The notes: generated by a model from the letters alone, not told the origin. Counted from the stretch's first letter, positions 19,139-29,416 are shown. The stretch is 64,000 nt of DNA from Pandoraea vervacti (GCF_000934605.2 NZ_CP010897.2:2542001-2606000); one strand, 5' to 3'. Numbers and translations are program-made.

Positions 19139-22045
19139 TCAGTACCATTTGATCGCCTCCATGCCTCTCCCCTTGGACACATGGTAGTCCCCGACGCCAT
19201 GAATGTAGACCTCCTTTTCAACGTCATTGCGGGTGTATATGAGACGCCATACGCCTCGGCCGCCCTGTCCGTCTCTGACGTCGTCTGCCCAGTAAGAGGT
19301 GAAGCCGAGGAGCACCCCACGGGCGTGTTCAATTTTTCCCGGCGTCTCCCCATTCTTGAGTCGTTCCTCCGATTCATCCAGGCTGGCTTTCATGATTCTT
19401 GACAGCGTGTAGTCTTCTCTCATCTCTACGTATCGGGTCGACTTGACGATGGTCCATTTTTGCTCAGGCACCGGCGCTTTTACGGGGGCGACCGGCCGTG
19501 CGGCAGCCCGTTGCGCGATCGGCACGACTTTCGGCTTCTGTTTCGTGGTCGAAGACGCGCCCGAACCCCGCCGCTCAGCCTTCTCCGCCGCCTTTCGCGC
19601 CATTTCCTCCTTTTCCGCCGTGCTTAACGACATTGACGCAGAGAAGTTGGATTCGGAACTATGGGCGGACTTGACACTTGCCTGACTTCGCACGCTCATG
19701 TTCGAAGCACGCAGCCCACCGCGGTGGAACGAGCCGATGGAGCTTGAACTGGGTTGACGTCGATGGTTGCCACTGGGGGGCGTGTCGACGGTGGCGTCGG
19801 GCATATTGGATTGAGGGCTTTGCGAGTTGGCGCGTTGCCTCAGGGTAGCGGAGGGCGGTTTGCCCTTCGGGGATGCGGACGCGCGTCTGCCTGGCGTCAG
19901 TTGACTGGCTGCGGCGCGCGCTTTGCGGGCTTTGCTCGAGAACCAGAAATAGCCTGCCACCAGGAACAGCAATGCCACGAATGCCAACGACGCGATTGTC
20001 CCGCCAATGTGGGAGCGATTCGGCTCCTGCGCTGCCAACCCCTGCCAATCGGTCAGCGTCATTGGATTGTTACCGACCATCGCAAACAAATTCAGGCCGT
20101 CGACATCGCCTGCCGGATCGGGGGTGATCCAGCGATGCAACCACGGCGCGAGATAGCGGTAGCCGTAGTAGTACAACCCGGTCGCATCGCGCTCACGTCC
20201 GGCATATCGCAGCACGCGATATTTCACTTCCACGGCGTGACGGCTCGCCTGCCATGCCGTGCTGCCGAACGGGTAATAGCCTTCTCGGCTCGTGATGTTG
20301 GCATCGGCATCGAGTTCGCAGACATTACTGCCCAGCCGGTCGTCGAGCCGGAATCTGATGCTGTCGTTGTCGATGCCTTCGGGAAGTCCCTCGCTCCAGT
20401 GGAGCAGTCGAACGCTCGACGCACCGCCCGGCACGGAAGTCACGTGGAGCACTTCGCCTGTAGCGGTGTCAGTGCGAATCTCCAGTCCCGGCAGGTAGCG
20501 AACCTCCGCCAGATGGGTGACGCGTTGCGCCACGCGCCGCGTCACTTTGCGTATGCGCCGCCCACCTGCGTCGTATTGATAGTGTTCGTCGTCGTCGGCC
20601 GAGTCGTCGCGTGCGATCTGTGTCACGCGGCGCAGTTCGTTGCGTGTTGTCCAGATCATGGACTGCCCCGGCGCAAGCGTGCGCATATTGCCGTTTTCGT
20701 CGAAGGCCGCATCGAAGTCGGGCGGCGCATCGCCGTCGTTCAGAAGCGCGCGATTACTGGTAGCCGCGACGACCATCTCCGACGTGAACGGTCTATCGCC
20801 TGTGTGTTCCATACGGGTCAGATTGCCGCCGTGGTCGTAGGTGTATCGACGCACATAGGGCACAAGCAACGTCTCGTCGCCCGGTGTCGGCAACTCGGGG
20901 CCTTGCGACGGCCGTGCGCTTTCCCGGCCGGTCGCCTCGACGAGCCGCGACATCGTGTCGTACGTGTACAGGCTCACGCCGTCCGTGCGTCGGTTGCGGT
21001 GAAATCTTGTCGCGACGGTCAAATCCTCGATCCGGACCACGTTGCCCACCGGATCGTATTCGTAGAGCAACGCCTGCACCGTGCTCCCATCGGCTTTGCT
21101 CGCACGTTGACCGATCATTCGCCCGTCGGTCTCGCGGTAGACGAATTCACTCGTGACACCATTGCCGGCGGTTTGCGCGCGCAAGTTGCCCATGGGGTCG
21201 TAATGCAGGTCCTGCACGATGATCTGTTCGCTGCGTTTGCCCGCTTGCAGCAATGTGGCGGTCTTGAGCGCACCGGCGACGTCGACGCGCTGCGTCGTCG
21301 TATTGCCGCAAGCGTCTGTCTGACGCGAGACCTCCCCGAGCGCGTCGGCATGCCATGTCGTCGTCCATTCGGTCGCCTCAAGCCACGTCTCGCGCTCGCT
21401 CTCGTCTTCCGGCCAGTCGGGTGACTCGACTTCGTTGAGAAAGCGTCGCGTCTCGGTCAATGGCTGTCCGTTCAGATCGAAGGCTTCCCAGTGCAGGCTT
21501 CCGGCGGGGTCGTCGTGACGGATGCGCTGCGCGCAGGCGTTGGCGTCGAAGGCGTCCGGCCCGGCGTACGCCATGCGCTCGGTACAGCGCTCGGACGCCT
21601 CGTCGCGAGCGCCCTCGAAGATCGCCGTCGGGCGGGCGAGCGCGTCGTACTCGAAACGTTGGCGACTCCCCCTGGCGTCCCAGCCCAAGCGGGGCAGGCC
21701 GGCGACATCGAGCAATGCAATCTGCCATCCGGCATCGACGCTTTCGGAGCGCAGCACCTCGCCCGACAAGCTGTGCAATGTCGTTTGGTTTTGCCCAGCG
21801 CCGGATCGAAGCGTCGAGCGTTTGCCCGACGTCAACGCCGATGCGCCAAGTCGCGGGTCTTGTTGCGAGGTGAGACGCTGTCCCGTGCTCAGGTGATGGC
21901 GCGTGACCAGCGCGGTGGTCTCGTCGCGATCGGGGCTACGCAGGTACTCGACACCGCGCGCGGTTGCGCCGCGAGCATCGACCGCCGTGACGGACGGCGT
22001 GTAAGCATGCAGTGAGGCATGCAGTGAGGTTCGACGCGTCGTCAT
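19139..22045 (-). CDS. TcC (TccC-like) toxin-complex subunit: Rhs core plus variable C-terminal effector
   Basis: 968 residues. Residues ~1-670 are YD/Rhs repeats ending in the Rhs-associated core (DRLGSNVCELDADANITSRE, RYLAPWLHRWITPDPAGDVD, NLFAMVGNNPMTLTDWQGL), the part that forms a cocoon with TcB and cuts itself after this motif. Residues 671-968 are the strain-variable effector: one hydrophobic helix (IASLAFVALLFLVAGYFWF), a Ser/Arg-rich linker with Lys/Glu helix, and a compact C-terminal domain of about 105 residues ending GMEAIKWY. ADP-ribosyltransferase motifs of known TccC effectors are not seen. The start ATG overlaps the TcB stop (ATGA), giving coupled synthesis. Last gene of the toxin operon. 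Confidence 0.93.
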   Translation of the reverse strand: MTTRRTSLHASLHAYTPSVTAVDARGATARGVEYLRSPDRDETTALVTRHHLSTGQRLTSQQDPRLGASALTSGKRSTLRSGAGQNQTTLHSLSGEVLRSESVDAGWQIALLDVAGLPRLGWDARGSRQRFEYDALARPTAIFEGARDEASERCTERMAYAGPDAFDANACAQRIRHDDPAGSLHWEAFDLNGQPLTETRRFLNEVESPDWPEDESERETWLEATEWTTTWHADALGEVSRQTDACGNTTTQRVDVAGALKTATLLQAGKRSEQIIVQDLHYDPMGNLRAQTAGNGVTSEFVYRETDGRMIGQRASKADGSTVQALLYEYDPVGNVVRIEDLTVATRFHRNRRTDGVSLYTYDTMSRLVEATGRESARPSQGPELPTPGDETLLVPYVRRYTYDHGGNLTRMEHTGDRPFTSEMVVAATSNRALLNDGDAPPDFDAAFDENGNMRTLAPGQSMIWTTRNELRRVTQIARDDSADDDEHYQYDAGGRRIRKVTRRVAQRVTHLAEVRYLPGLEIRTDTATGEVLHVTSVPGGASSVRLLHWSEGLPEGIDNDSIRFRLDDRLGSNVCELDADANITSREGYYPFGSTAWQASRHAVEVKYRVLRYAGRERDATGLYYYGYRYLAPWLHRWITPDPAGDVDGLNLFAMVGNNPMTLTDWQGLAAQEPNRSHIGGTIASLAFVALLFLVAGYFWFSSKARKARAAASQLTPGRRASASPKGKPPSATLRQRANSQSPQSNMPDATVDTPPSGNHRRQPSSSSIGSFHRGGLRASNMSVRSQASVKSAHSSESNFSASMSLSTAEKEEMARKAAEKAERRGSGASSTTKQKPKVVPIAQRAAARPVAPVKAPVPEQKWTIVKSTRYVEMREDYTLSRIMKASLDESEERLKNGETPGKIEHARGVLLGFTSYWADDVRDGQGGRGVWRLIYTRNDVEKEVYIHGVGDYHVSKGRGMEAIKWY
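22006..22029. repeat. 12-bp direct duplication CATGCAGTGAGG x2 inside the TcC gene
   Basis: Two exact adjacent copies (22006-22017, 22018-22029) near the 5' end of the TcC gene; they encode the repeated residues SLHASLHA. Confidence 0.85.
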
Positions 22046-25000
22046 ATCGATGCTTTCCCGGTCTCGCCAAGGCGTGCCTGTTCGCGTTCGTGCGCCGTAT
22101 CGTTTTCGTCCTCCGAAACGGTGTGCCACGGCCAGTAGGTCTCTCGGCGCAGATATCCGGCCGCCGTTACGGTCACGGTGGGGCGGCCCAGCGGGTCGTA
22201 GGACTGACGGTCGCAAAGACCGAACATTCGCATGGCGGCGTCGTCGACATAGCGATGGCTGTTCGCGAAATAGGGCCGATAGGCACGAACCACGAGCCCC
22301 TTGTTGTCGTACTCCACGCGCTCGCTGACTCGCCAGCGCGGATTGGCGGGAGCGACGACCGGCTGTCCGTCGTCGTCGATGGCGAGCGAGCCGTCGTCGA
22401 GGACCTGATAAGCGGCGCCTGGCGGAACCAGCTGCTTTTCCTGAAGTGTGCGGGCGAAGCCGTCCGAATCGACGAGGTGCATGCGGATCTGCCGCTCGGG
22501 GTCGTCCGGGTAACGGTCGGCGAGCAAGTGCAACCCGTGCGGTGGACGGCGATGTGTCGCGAGCAGGGCGGCGGCGACTGCGTCGGGCATGGCCATTGCC
22601 GCTGCGTCGTCTGCCGTGTGGTCAGTCGTGTGGTCTGCCGTGTGGTCGATATGCGCCACGCCTGTTCCGCCATCACGCCCGTGGCGGCGCGCACACTGCG
22701 CCACGACGTCTTCTGCGCGAGCGCGTGCACTGGCCCGCACATAGCCTTGCGGCGTCACCCAACGATGCCGGGCCCATGTCTGCCGGACGTCCTGCGAGGG
22801 CAGGTGCGTGTCCTCCACGCGGCCCATCCACGACAGTGCATCGAAGAACCACGCGTTGGCAACGTCCTGAAGGGCCGCTTGCGGCTGGGCGATAGCCTCG
22901 TCGGGCGATGTGACATCCCGCAAGTAATCGGACATTGGCATGAAGCCTGCGGGCTGACCCTGAATCGTGCCGTGGATCGTGCTGGCGACGAGCCGCCCGA
23001 GACCGTCATAGCGCGCTTCCTGCGTAATCCTGTTGGGATCGGTCACGCTCACTGGCTGCATCGTTCGGTAGTCGATGACCGCCTGCGTGGCGCAGCCGTC
23101 TGCGGTGACCACCCGGGTCTGCGCGCAGTGATACGCGTCGTATTCGAGCGTGGCGTCGCCCAATAGACTCGCCTGACGCCACGTCCGGACGTGATGAAAC
23201 GTATCGAGCGGGCCATATGTCGTGCAGTCCCGATGTACCGCCCACAACGTCATTGGGTCCTCCGGCAGAAAAGCCTGCATGCGAACGTAGCCCGCCGCCT
23301 CGAGTTCGACATCGAGTTCGGTCTCGTTGAGAACGTCGTCGTAAGCGCTCAGGGCAATCGCGTCCAGTTCGGCGTGTTCCTCGTACTCGACCAGCCCGGC
23401 CAGGAGCAGCGTTGCGTCGTCGTTCGTGACGTAATGGATCTCGGACATGGCGCCAAGCTCGCGTTCGTCCGGAGCGGTGAGCGGCCCGTCGCCTGCGATG
23501 AACGACTCGTAGCTGATGTTCGAAGGTGGCAAGTTGCCCGCATGGAATGCCAACGCGTCGACGCGCGAGCGCCAGGGCATTGCGGCGCGCCACTGGTCGT
23601 CGGTATCGAGGCCTGACCAGGCGAGCTTCGATTCGGATACGTAGCTGATGCGCTGGGCGTCGTCATGTGCGTCCTGCCACCAGCGAATCTGCCAGACATC
23701 GTCGTCATCGAACGGCGGCGGGCCCTCGCGTCGCGCGTAATGCACCTGCACCGCATGTAGCGCTGCGCCGTGCGCATCCCACCGCAGGCCGATCGAGTGG
23801 TCGCAACGGGGGTCGCTCGGCTGCCGCTCGTAGTGATGTTCACGCGTCTCCAGCACGAGCGGCCGTACGACCGAATGCCGCAACGCAGGGCCGCGCGGTT
23901 GCATCATGCGTATCAGATGGCGGGTTTCGGCAACGGTATAGGGCGACGCCGTCGCGACATCCATGCCGAAGATTTCCACACGTCGCACCGAACCGCTCAA
24001 TGCCCGCGCCATGTCAAGGCGCGCCTCGTTGTCCCAATCGTATGCGGGGGTGTCGACGTTGTCTCCGGCATCGAAATGGCAGCACAACGTTGGGCCAAGC
24101 GGCAAGGCGTCGGGATCGCTGTCGTCGAATTCGTCGGTCCGAACGTCGTCGGCCTCGTCACGCCCTACGTGGTACCACGTGCGCGTGAGTTGCGGCGCGG
24201 TGAAGACATCGTCGGAACTCGACGTCCCGGCGGGCTGTTCGCTGTCGTAATGCAGCACGAGAGCGAAGCCGTGCAGCTCACGCTCGACAGGATCGTAATA
24301 GCCTTGACGGTATTGGAATCGTTCACGGCGTTCGCCGCCGGTGATCTGGTCGACTTGCGACTGCTGCGCGACAAGCGGAATCGGGAACGGAATGCCGCTG
24401 CGCGCCGGTCGGTCAAGGGCGGTCAATTCACGCTTTTCGTCGAGCCATTCCTGTGCCGAGCTGCGGTAGCGAATCGTTGCCGCGAGCCCCATGTTGTTGT
24501 CCGAGGCTTCGAGCAGGTAGGGCTTGCCGTGGGGTGCAAAGTCGCATCGCCAATGTCGGGGCGTCAGATGCGGCACGGTCTGCGGCACGCTCAGCACGAG
24601 ACTGGCGCACCCAAGCCCTTGCAGGTCGGCGATACTCACCTGACAGGTGCGGTCGTATCGCACGCCAGCCGGCCATGAGATGCGCCCGGCCCCCGACCAT
24701 CCATTGCCGCTGCCGTTGCGGAAGATCTGTGCGGCGTCCGGTCGCAGATAGATCAGGTCGACGGCGCCGCTGCCGTCGAGGTCGGCAAGCCTCACGTGCG
24801 AAACGTCGAAATCCTCGGCATCGAAAGGCAACTTGCCGAACAGGCGGGGAGCGCCGAAGCGGCCATGTCCGAGGTTGGGCCATATCGTCACGCCATCGTG
24901 TCTCACACGAACCAGCTGCGATTGGCCCGCGCCGAGAAAGTCGGCGAAGGCGATCAGCTCGGCGCGGTCGTCGGATATGCCGGGCAGGGGCGACTCCTGT

Positions 25001-26655
25001 GCGATGTCGACCGGCGCGGCGAATCCCGCTTCGCGTCGGTTGGCATACAGTCGCACGCTTCGCGGCCCGATCATCGCAAAGTCCTGTAGCCCGGCGCCCG
25101 TCAGATCTGCCAGTTGTCCGCGAGGATCGGTGAATTCCGTGGGGAATGCCGCGAAGGGAAGAAAGGTTGACCATTCACGATCCGGACCGATGCTGAAGTA
25201 CCCCGCAAAGCCGGGTTGGACGACGAGCCAGTCGAGTCGTCCGTCGCCGGTCAGATCGGTGAGCGTTTGTTGCATCGGTGCCTGCGCGTCGGATATCGGG
25301 ACACGGTCGAGCCGTACAAGCGGGCCGAAATGCATGCCGTCATTGGCGTCGCTGGCGTCGCCGGCATCTTCGGCGCGCATGGGTTCCCGGTAGTACCAGC
25401 CACCGCTTGCGCGGTGCAGCACGCCAGCGATGCCTTCTCCGTACAAATCCACCAGTTGATACGCCTCGCCGTCGTTCATGCCGGGCATATCGGGCATGGG
25501 AACGAATGCATCGTCGTCGGCACCGGGCAAGGTGAAAGCGGTGTAGGTGAACTCCAGTGGTGCGCCGAATGCGACCACGTCGTCGGCGTCGTAGCCCATC
25601 TCGTGGGCGGCGCTCAGTCTTGTGCACGTGGTGTTCTCGTCGTATTCCAGCAGTGTTCTGCGCACGAGCACCGGTGCGTCGCCGAGTTCGTCGAAACGAT
25701 GAAACATCAGCACCTGATGGCACAAACGCCGTTTGCGAACCTCGAAGCCGAACCCAAAGGAGGAGAACGGGTCCTGACGCACGGGCCACGGTGTCTGCGG
25801 TGCGTAAGTCGGCGCTTCGTCGACGCCGGTGGCGCGCTCGCCGAAGTCGAAGACCAGTTCGAAATGCCACGTCCTGTCGTCGGCTTCGCCGAGTAGCGAG
25901 GGCGGTATCAGACTGGCGACGGCGTTGCCGTAGCACACGCGTTGCAGGTAGTGCGCGTCGGCGCGATGCTGCGCCATTTCGTCGCCGGTGTCGTGTTCGT
26001 CGTCACGGGCGTACTCGTAGCGGATCTGTTCGCCATTCGGTGCGACGGATTCGTCGAGCCACCATTCGGCGATGCGGGGCAGATCCACGTCGGGATCGAG
26101 CGACGGCGCCTGCGTGCGAGTGCGCTTGCCAAAGACGTGGACGGCCCCGGTGGCGTCGTGCATGAGCCAGAACCATTCGCCATCGGTTTCGCCGCGCCAT
26201 GATTCGATACGTACCGGCTCACCGAGGACACGCGGCAAGTACTGCGTGACGGTGTAAGACTGGGCAAGCGACGCGCCGCGAAAGGTCGACATCGTGCGGG
26301 TGACGGGCTGACCGTTCGCGCCGATCTCGGGAACGATGACTTCACCGGTGGGGCCGATGAGGTCGTCGGTCAGGTTGCGGTCGTCGAAGCGCGGCGTGCC
26401 TTTGCCTGTGCGCCGGGCGACGCGAGGCCGCGGCATCTGCCACCCCTGACCGAATTCCGACTTGCCCGCCTGGCTGCTGTAACCGAGCGACAGGGCGGGC
26501 GCGAACCCACGCCCGCCGGAGATGGGCAACGCGATGGAGATCGTCGCAGCGCCTGTCGCGCCCACGGTGCCGAAGCCGTTGCCGACGCTATGGATCGCGC
26601 CGCCGCCCTTGGGCAGGGCGGGCGGGTGGATGGCGAGATTGGCGGTGTCGTTCAT
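22042..26655 (-). CDS. TcB toxin-complex subunit (SpvB + TcdB mid domains)
   Basis: 1537 residues. The N-terminal SpvB domain starts PPALPKGGGAIHSVGNGFGT and SLGYSSQAGKSEFGQGWQ. Beta-propeller FG-GAP-like repeats follow (DLTGDGRLDWLV, DLTGAGLQDFAM, DLDGSGAVDLIY; about residues 410-720). Then come the TcdB middle/N and middle/C domains and Rhs-type YD repeats (QEARYDGLGRL). In Tc toxins the propeller docks on the TcA channel and the rest forms, with TcC, the shell holding the unfolded effector. Length is typical (~1480-1500). GAGGA lies about 7 nt before the ATG. Gene order and the ATGA overlap with TcC are as in other Tc loci. Asp-rich; no signal peptide. Confidence 0.95.
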   Translation of the reverse strand: MNDTANLAIHPPALPKGGGAIHSVGNGFGTVGATGAATISIALPISGGRGFAPALSLGYSSQAGKSEFGQGWQMPRPRVARRTGKGTPRFDDRNLTDDLIGPTGEVIVPEIGANGQPVTRTMSTFRGASLAQSYTVTQYLPRVLGEPVRIESWRGETDGEWFWLMHDATGAVHVFGKRTRTQAPSLDPDVDLPRIAEWWLDESVAPNGEQIRYEYARDDEHDTGDEMAQHRADAHYLQRVCYGNAVASLIPPSLLGEADDRTWHFELVFDFGERATGVDEAPTYAPQTPWPVRQDPFSSFGFGFEVRKRRLCHQVLMFHRFDELGDAPVLVRRTLLEYDENTTCTRLSAAHEMGYDADDVVAFGAPLEFTYTAFTLPGADDDAFVPMPDMPGMNDGEAYQLVDLYGEGIAGVLHRASGGWYYREPMRAEDAGDASDANDGMHFGPLVRLDRVPISDAQAPMQQTLTDLTGDGRLDWLVVQPGFAGYFSIGPDREWSTFLPFAAFPTEFTDPRGQLADLTGAGLQDFAMIGPRSVRLYANRREAGFAAPVDIAQESPLPGISDDRAELIAFADFLGAGQSQLVRVRHDGVTIWPNLGHGRFGAPRLFGKLPFDAEDFDVSHVRLADLDGSGAVDLIYLRPDAAQIFRNGSGNGWSGAGRISWPAGVRYDRTCQVSIADLQGLGCASLVLSVPQTVPHLTPRHWRCDFAPHGKPYLLEASDNNMGLAATIRYRSSAQEWLDEKRELTALDRPARSGIPFPIPLVAQQSQVDQITGGERRERFQYRQGYYDPVERELHGFALVLHYDSEQPAGTSSSDDVFTAPQLTRTWYHVGRDEADDVRTDEFDDSDPDALPLGPTLCCHFDAGDNVDTPAYDWDNEARLDMARALSGSVRRVEIFGMDVATASPYTVAETRHLIRMMQPRGPALRHSVVRPLVLETREHHYERQPSDPRCDHSIGLRWDAHGAALHAVQVHYARREGPPPFDDDDVWQIRWWQDAHDDAQRISYVSESKLAWSGLDTDDQWRAAMPWRSRVDALAFHAGNLPPSNISYESFIAGDGPLTAPDERELGAMSEIHYVTNDDATLLLAGLVEYEEHAELDAIALSAYDDVLNETELDVELEAAGYVRMQAFLPEDPMTLWAVHRDCTTYGPLDTFHHVRTWRQASLLGDATLEYDAYHCAQTRVVTADGCATQAVIDYRTMQPVSVTDPNRITQEARYDGLGRLVASTIHGTIQGQPAGFMPMSDYLRDVTSPDEAIAQPQAALQDVANAWFFDALSWMGRVEDTHLPSQDVRQTWARHRWVTPQGYVRASARARAEDVVAQCARRHGRDGGTGVAHIDHTADHTTDHTADDAAAMAMPDAVAAALLATHRRPPHGLHLLADRYPDDPERQIRMHLVDSDGFARTLQEKQLVPPGAAYQVLDDGSLAIDDDGQPVVAPANPRWRVSERVEYDNKGLVVRAYRPYFANSHRYVDDAAMRMFGLCDRQSYDPLGRPTVTVTAAGYLRRETYWPWHTVSEDENDTAHEREQARLGETGKASI
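22611..22646. repeat. 12-bp tandem repeat inside the TcB gene encoding DHTADHTTDHTA
   Basis: Three near-identical 12-bp units (CTGCCGTGTGGT and CAGTCGTGTGGT forms) that add three Asp-His-Thr-(Ala/Thr) units to TcB near residue 1345. This lies between the middle domain and the C-terminal part; probably a surface loop expanded by slippage. Confidence 0.8.
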
Positions 26656-26682
26656 TTCTCGTCCTCATCGGGTTCGCAACGC

Positions 26683-29370
26683 CTATGTCCAGTGCAGCAG
26701 CACGCGGTCAATCGCGCGTGAATCTCCCGCCACGACTCGATATAAGTCCACGATCGGAGAAAATGCGGTGTCGCTGGTCAGGCGCGCACAGGCGACGTCG
26801 CCGAATGCGAACGGATAGATGAGGCTGTACGGCGGCCCGATGGTGTTGGTCAGGCGATAGTGCTCACCGGGCTGATGGCTGGTGTATGTCGGCCATTGAA
26901 CGTAGATGGATTCGTCGACGGCGGCCGACCTGACGGGCGCATAAAGGAACGGTGGCTCCGGGAGATAAAATCTCCCCGGATGGTCTTTTCGTGTGTCGAC
27001 ATCGAAGTCGAAGTGAAACGTCTGCGCGAACGAGCCGATTGCGCGGATATGCGCGACGACGATTGCCGAATAGTCCCCGGGTTCCAGGTCCGTGTCCAAG
27101 CGTATTGAAAGGGTGGACTCGGCTGACGTGGACGCACTCGCGATGTATGGGCCAAGGGTTTCACCGTTTGCCTGCCGTAGCCGGATCTCCACCGCATCGT
27201 CGTACGTGCGCCCCGCAACGGGATGCGTGCCAACGCCGTCCATGAAGTATTTCCCGACAATGGCATATACGCGCAGGTGAGGCGTGGCGTACTGCTCACC
27301 GAACTCCGGTCGGGCGGGATAGATGACGGCGATGGCCGTCGACTCGTCCGGATCCGAGGGCGTTCGCCTGAAATCGACGCCGTAGCGTTTGGCCCGTTCG
27401 CCGCCGACGATGGTGACTTGCGCTGGCGAATACAGATCACGGTCCTGACGGTAGGTCACGGGAAACACGAACCCGCCTTCGGCGTCGGTGCGCTTGGCGA
27501 CGTTGATCGGCATGGACAGTGCGCCCTCGACAATGGCGGTGTCCGGTATCAGGCTCGCGATGCAGCACGGCGCGTTGGCAACCGGCTCGCCGCCGGGAAT
27601 TGCCCGCGCTTCCACCCGGATGCCGTTCCCCGAACCGTAAGACGGTCCAAAGACGAAAACCTCGCCACGCATGCTTGTTTTCGGCGTTGGTAACGCGACG
27701 AGATCGAACGGTCTGTCCGCGACGGTGCCATGCGTCGAGATCGGTGACTTCCACGGCTCGCAGGCGAAGTCGAGTTCGATGAAGTAAGCGGGGGCGTCGG
27801 CATCGGGATCGACCGTGACGGTCCATTCGAGGCCGTTGGCATCGATTTCGCGAAAAACGCCTGGCGGGGGCTCGAAGCGCAGGGCGCCGTTCGCCGGTAA
27901 ATCACCGGTAATGCGGAAGTCGACGGCACATTGCCTGTTGAGCGAAACGTTGTCCGACGTTGGCTTTAGCGTCAACGTGTGAGGAGACGATTGCGCGCCG
28001 AAAACGACGCGACCTTCGACGGGGTCGATTTCTCGTCCGTCCATCGTCAGAATGAACTGAGTCCAGGGTAATGACGAAATCGTTCGAACCTCGACGGACG
28101 CTTTCAACGGGGCTTCGTTGTAGGGGGCGTCGATTGCCGCGGTCACTGTGGCATCTGCCTTTGGGAGAAATTCGAATTCTGCCCAGCCCTCATCGTCGGT
28201 TCGTGTCGTCCCGCTATCGACGCCATTCACCTGCCATTGGACGGGCACTCCGGTCGCTGCGATTGCGGCGGCGGTGTTTAGCACGCGTGCGCGCACGAGC
28301 GCGGTCTCACCCAAAGGCAGGCACGGCCAGTAAGCGGGTGGATCGACGGATTCGAATGCCAGTTTGAAATGGCCGGTAATGCAGTCAAGCGGGTAGGGTG
28401 GGGCGTCGAAGATGCTCTCGACGACGATGGTGTTTGCGATGTCGGGATCGGCCTTTATGTCGCATCGCAGCGTCCAAGGGCTTCGGGCGAGTTGGGCATC
28501 GTCACCGGGGTCGACCGGCGCCGTGGGCTCGATTGTCAGCCCGTGCGCATCCGCGCCGTTTTCGTCGTCCCAGTAGGCGTACGCTGGCGAGCCGGCATAC
28601 TTGCCGTCGGCGCTGCCTGCCCAGCCGCACGCATCGTCGATCGGGAGGGCGAGCACGTGCGCGGCGCCGATGCAGATGGGCAGTTTGCCGTCGATGGTCC
28701 AGCGCGGGACAACCCCATCGAGCGAGACGGGCACCGGTGAATCGTGAAGCGCGAGCGCGGGCAGACGCAAGTTGACGGCGATGCCCGGGTCGCCGGGGAC
28801 TTGAATCAGTGCACCGGAGATATGCACTTGTCCGGGGCGAACCGGCCAGTCCGGCTCACGTCCGTCCTCGACGTCGTTGTTCGGATCGTCCGGACCGTCC
28901 TGACCGACCTGCGGCGGATCGTCTCCCTGTTGCCCCGAGGCGAGATGAAGTTCGAAGGCGTCGTCGCGCGCGACTTCGGGAACGTCGGCCTCGATGGTGA
29001 GCCATTCCCCTGTGTTGCGGGTGCCATCGCCGGGAACCGGCAGCGGGAGCACGACGCGCTGCCCCGATGGATGGCTGTACAACGTGGCGCTGGGTTCCGG
29101 CGGCGTCTCATTCCGGGTGGGCTGATAACGCATGTGCAGACGGTATCCCAACCCGACGCCCCCAAGCACCATGGGGTCGACAGGCATCGGCACCCGCTTC
29201 GAGATGAGCGTCGTGCCCGAAATATCCAGATACGTCCGAACGCCTTCGACCAGCCTTAGCGAGACGCCGCCACTGCCGTTGACGTTGGTCCACCCGTCAC
29301 GCCAGTCGTTGCCGAGGTTGCCGTAGGGCAGGAGGCTGCGGTGGGTCTTGCGGTTGCGTGGCTTGGCCAT
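26683..29370 (-). CDS. Large Tc-operon paralogue 1 (novel N-terminal region + Ig-like + shared C-terminal module)
   Basis: 895 residues, no signal peptide or membrane helix; not recognised as a named family. Residues ~1-330 form a beta-rich region (SLLPYGNLGNDWRDGWTNVN, PGQVHISGALIQ). An Ig/invasin-like domain lies near 355-440 (GVPVQWQVNGVDSGTTRTDD). A domain near 440-535 holds ILTMDGREIDPVEG and REIDANGLEWTVT. The last ~355 residues (VALPTPKTSMRGEVFVFGP to RAIDRVLLHWT) match the three small paralogues at 41437-44852. It is about as long as, and homologous over its whole length to, the next gene upstream. CGGAG is 7 nt before the ATG. It sits between TcA and TcB genes, so a structural or targeting role in the toxin is inferred. 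Confidence 0.85.
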   Translation of the reverse strand: MAKPRNRKTHRSLLPYGNLGNDWRDGWTNVNGSGGVSLRLVEGVRTYLDISGTTLISKRVPMPVDPMVLGGVGLGYRLHMRYQPTRNETPPEPSATLYSHPSGQRVVLPLPVPGDGTRNTGEWLTIEADVPEVARDDAFELHLASGQQGDDPPQVGQDGPDDPNNDVEDGREPDWPVRPGQVHISGALIQVPGDPGIAVNLRLPALALHDSPVPVSLDGVVPRWTIDGKLPICIGAAHVLALPIDDACGWAGSADGKYAGSPAYAYWDDENGADAHGLTIEPTAPVDPGDDAQLARSPWTLRCDIKADPDIANTIVVESIFDAPPYPLDCITGHFKLAFESVDPPAYWPCLPLGETALVRARVLNTAAAIAATGVPVQWQVNGVDSGTTRTDDEGWAEFEFLPKADATVTAAIDAPYNEAPLKASVEVRTISSLPWTQFILTMDGREIDPVEGRVVFGAQSSPHTLTLKPTSDNVSLNRQCAVDFRITGDLPANGALRFEPPPGVFREIDANGLEWTVTVDPDADAPAYFIELDFACEPWKSPISTHGTVADRPFDLVALPTPKTSMRGEVFVFGPSYGSGNGIRVEARAIPGGEPVANAPCCIASLIPDTAIVEGALSMPINVAKRTDAEGGFVFPVTYRQDRDLYSPAQVTIVGGERAKRYGVDFRRTPSDPDESTAIAVIYPARPEFGEQYATPHLRVYAIVGKYFMDGVGTHPVAGRTYDDAVEIRLRQANGETLGPYIASASTSAESTLSIRLDTDLEPGDYSAIVVAHIRAIGSFAQTFHFDFDVDTRKDHPGRFYLPEPPFLYAPVRSAAVDESIYVQWPTYTSHQPGEHYRLTNTIGPPYSLIYPFAFGDVACARLTSDTAFSPIVDLYRVVAGDSRAIDRVLLHWT
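29177..29360. repeat. Near-identical 184-bp segment, copy 1 (5' part of paralogue gene)
   Basis: Matches 31908-32091 at constant offset 2731 with about six differences by eye. It encodes the first ~62 residues of each large paralogue. The flanking coding sequence is much less similar. Confidence 0.85.
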
Positions 29371-29416
29371 GGTGGGCTCCGGAATCGGCGTGAGTCGGTT
29401 GAGGTCGACCGTGCGG

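Noticed and set aside
19139..20035. ADP-ribosyltransferase effector on TcC
   Set aside because: The usual R-S-E/ExE motif set of TccC3/TccC5 was not found; the compact domain at the end has a different strand pattern.
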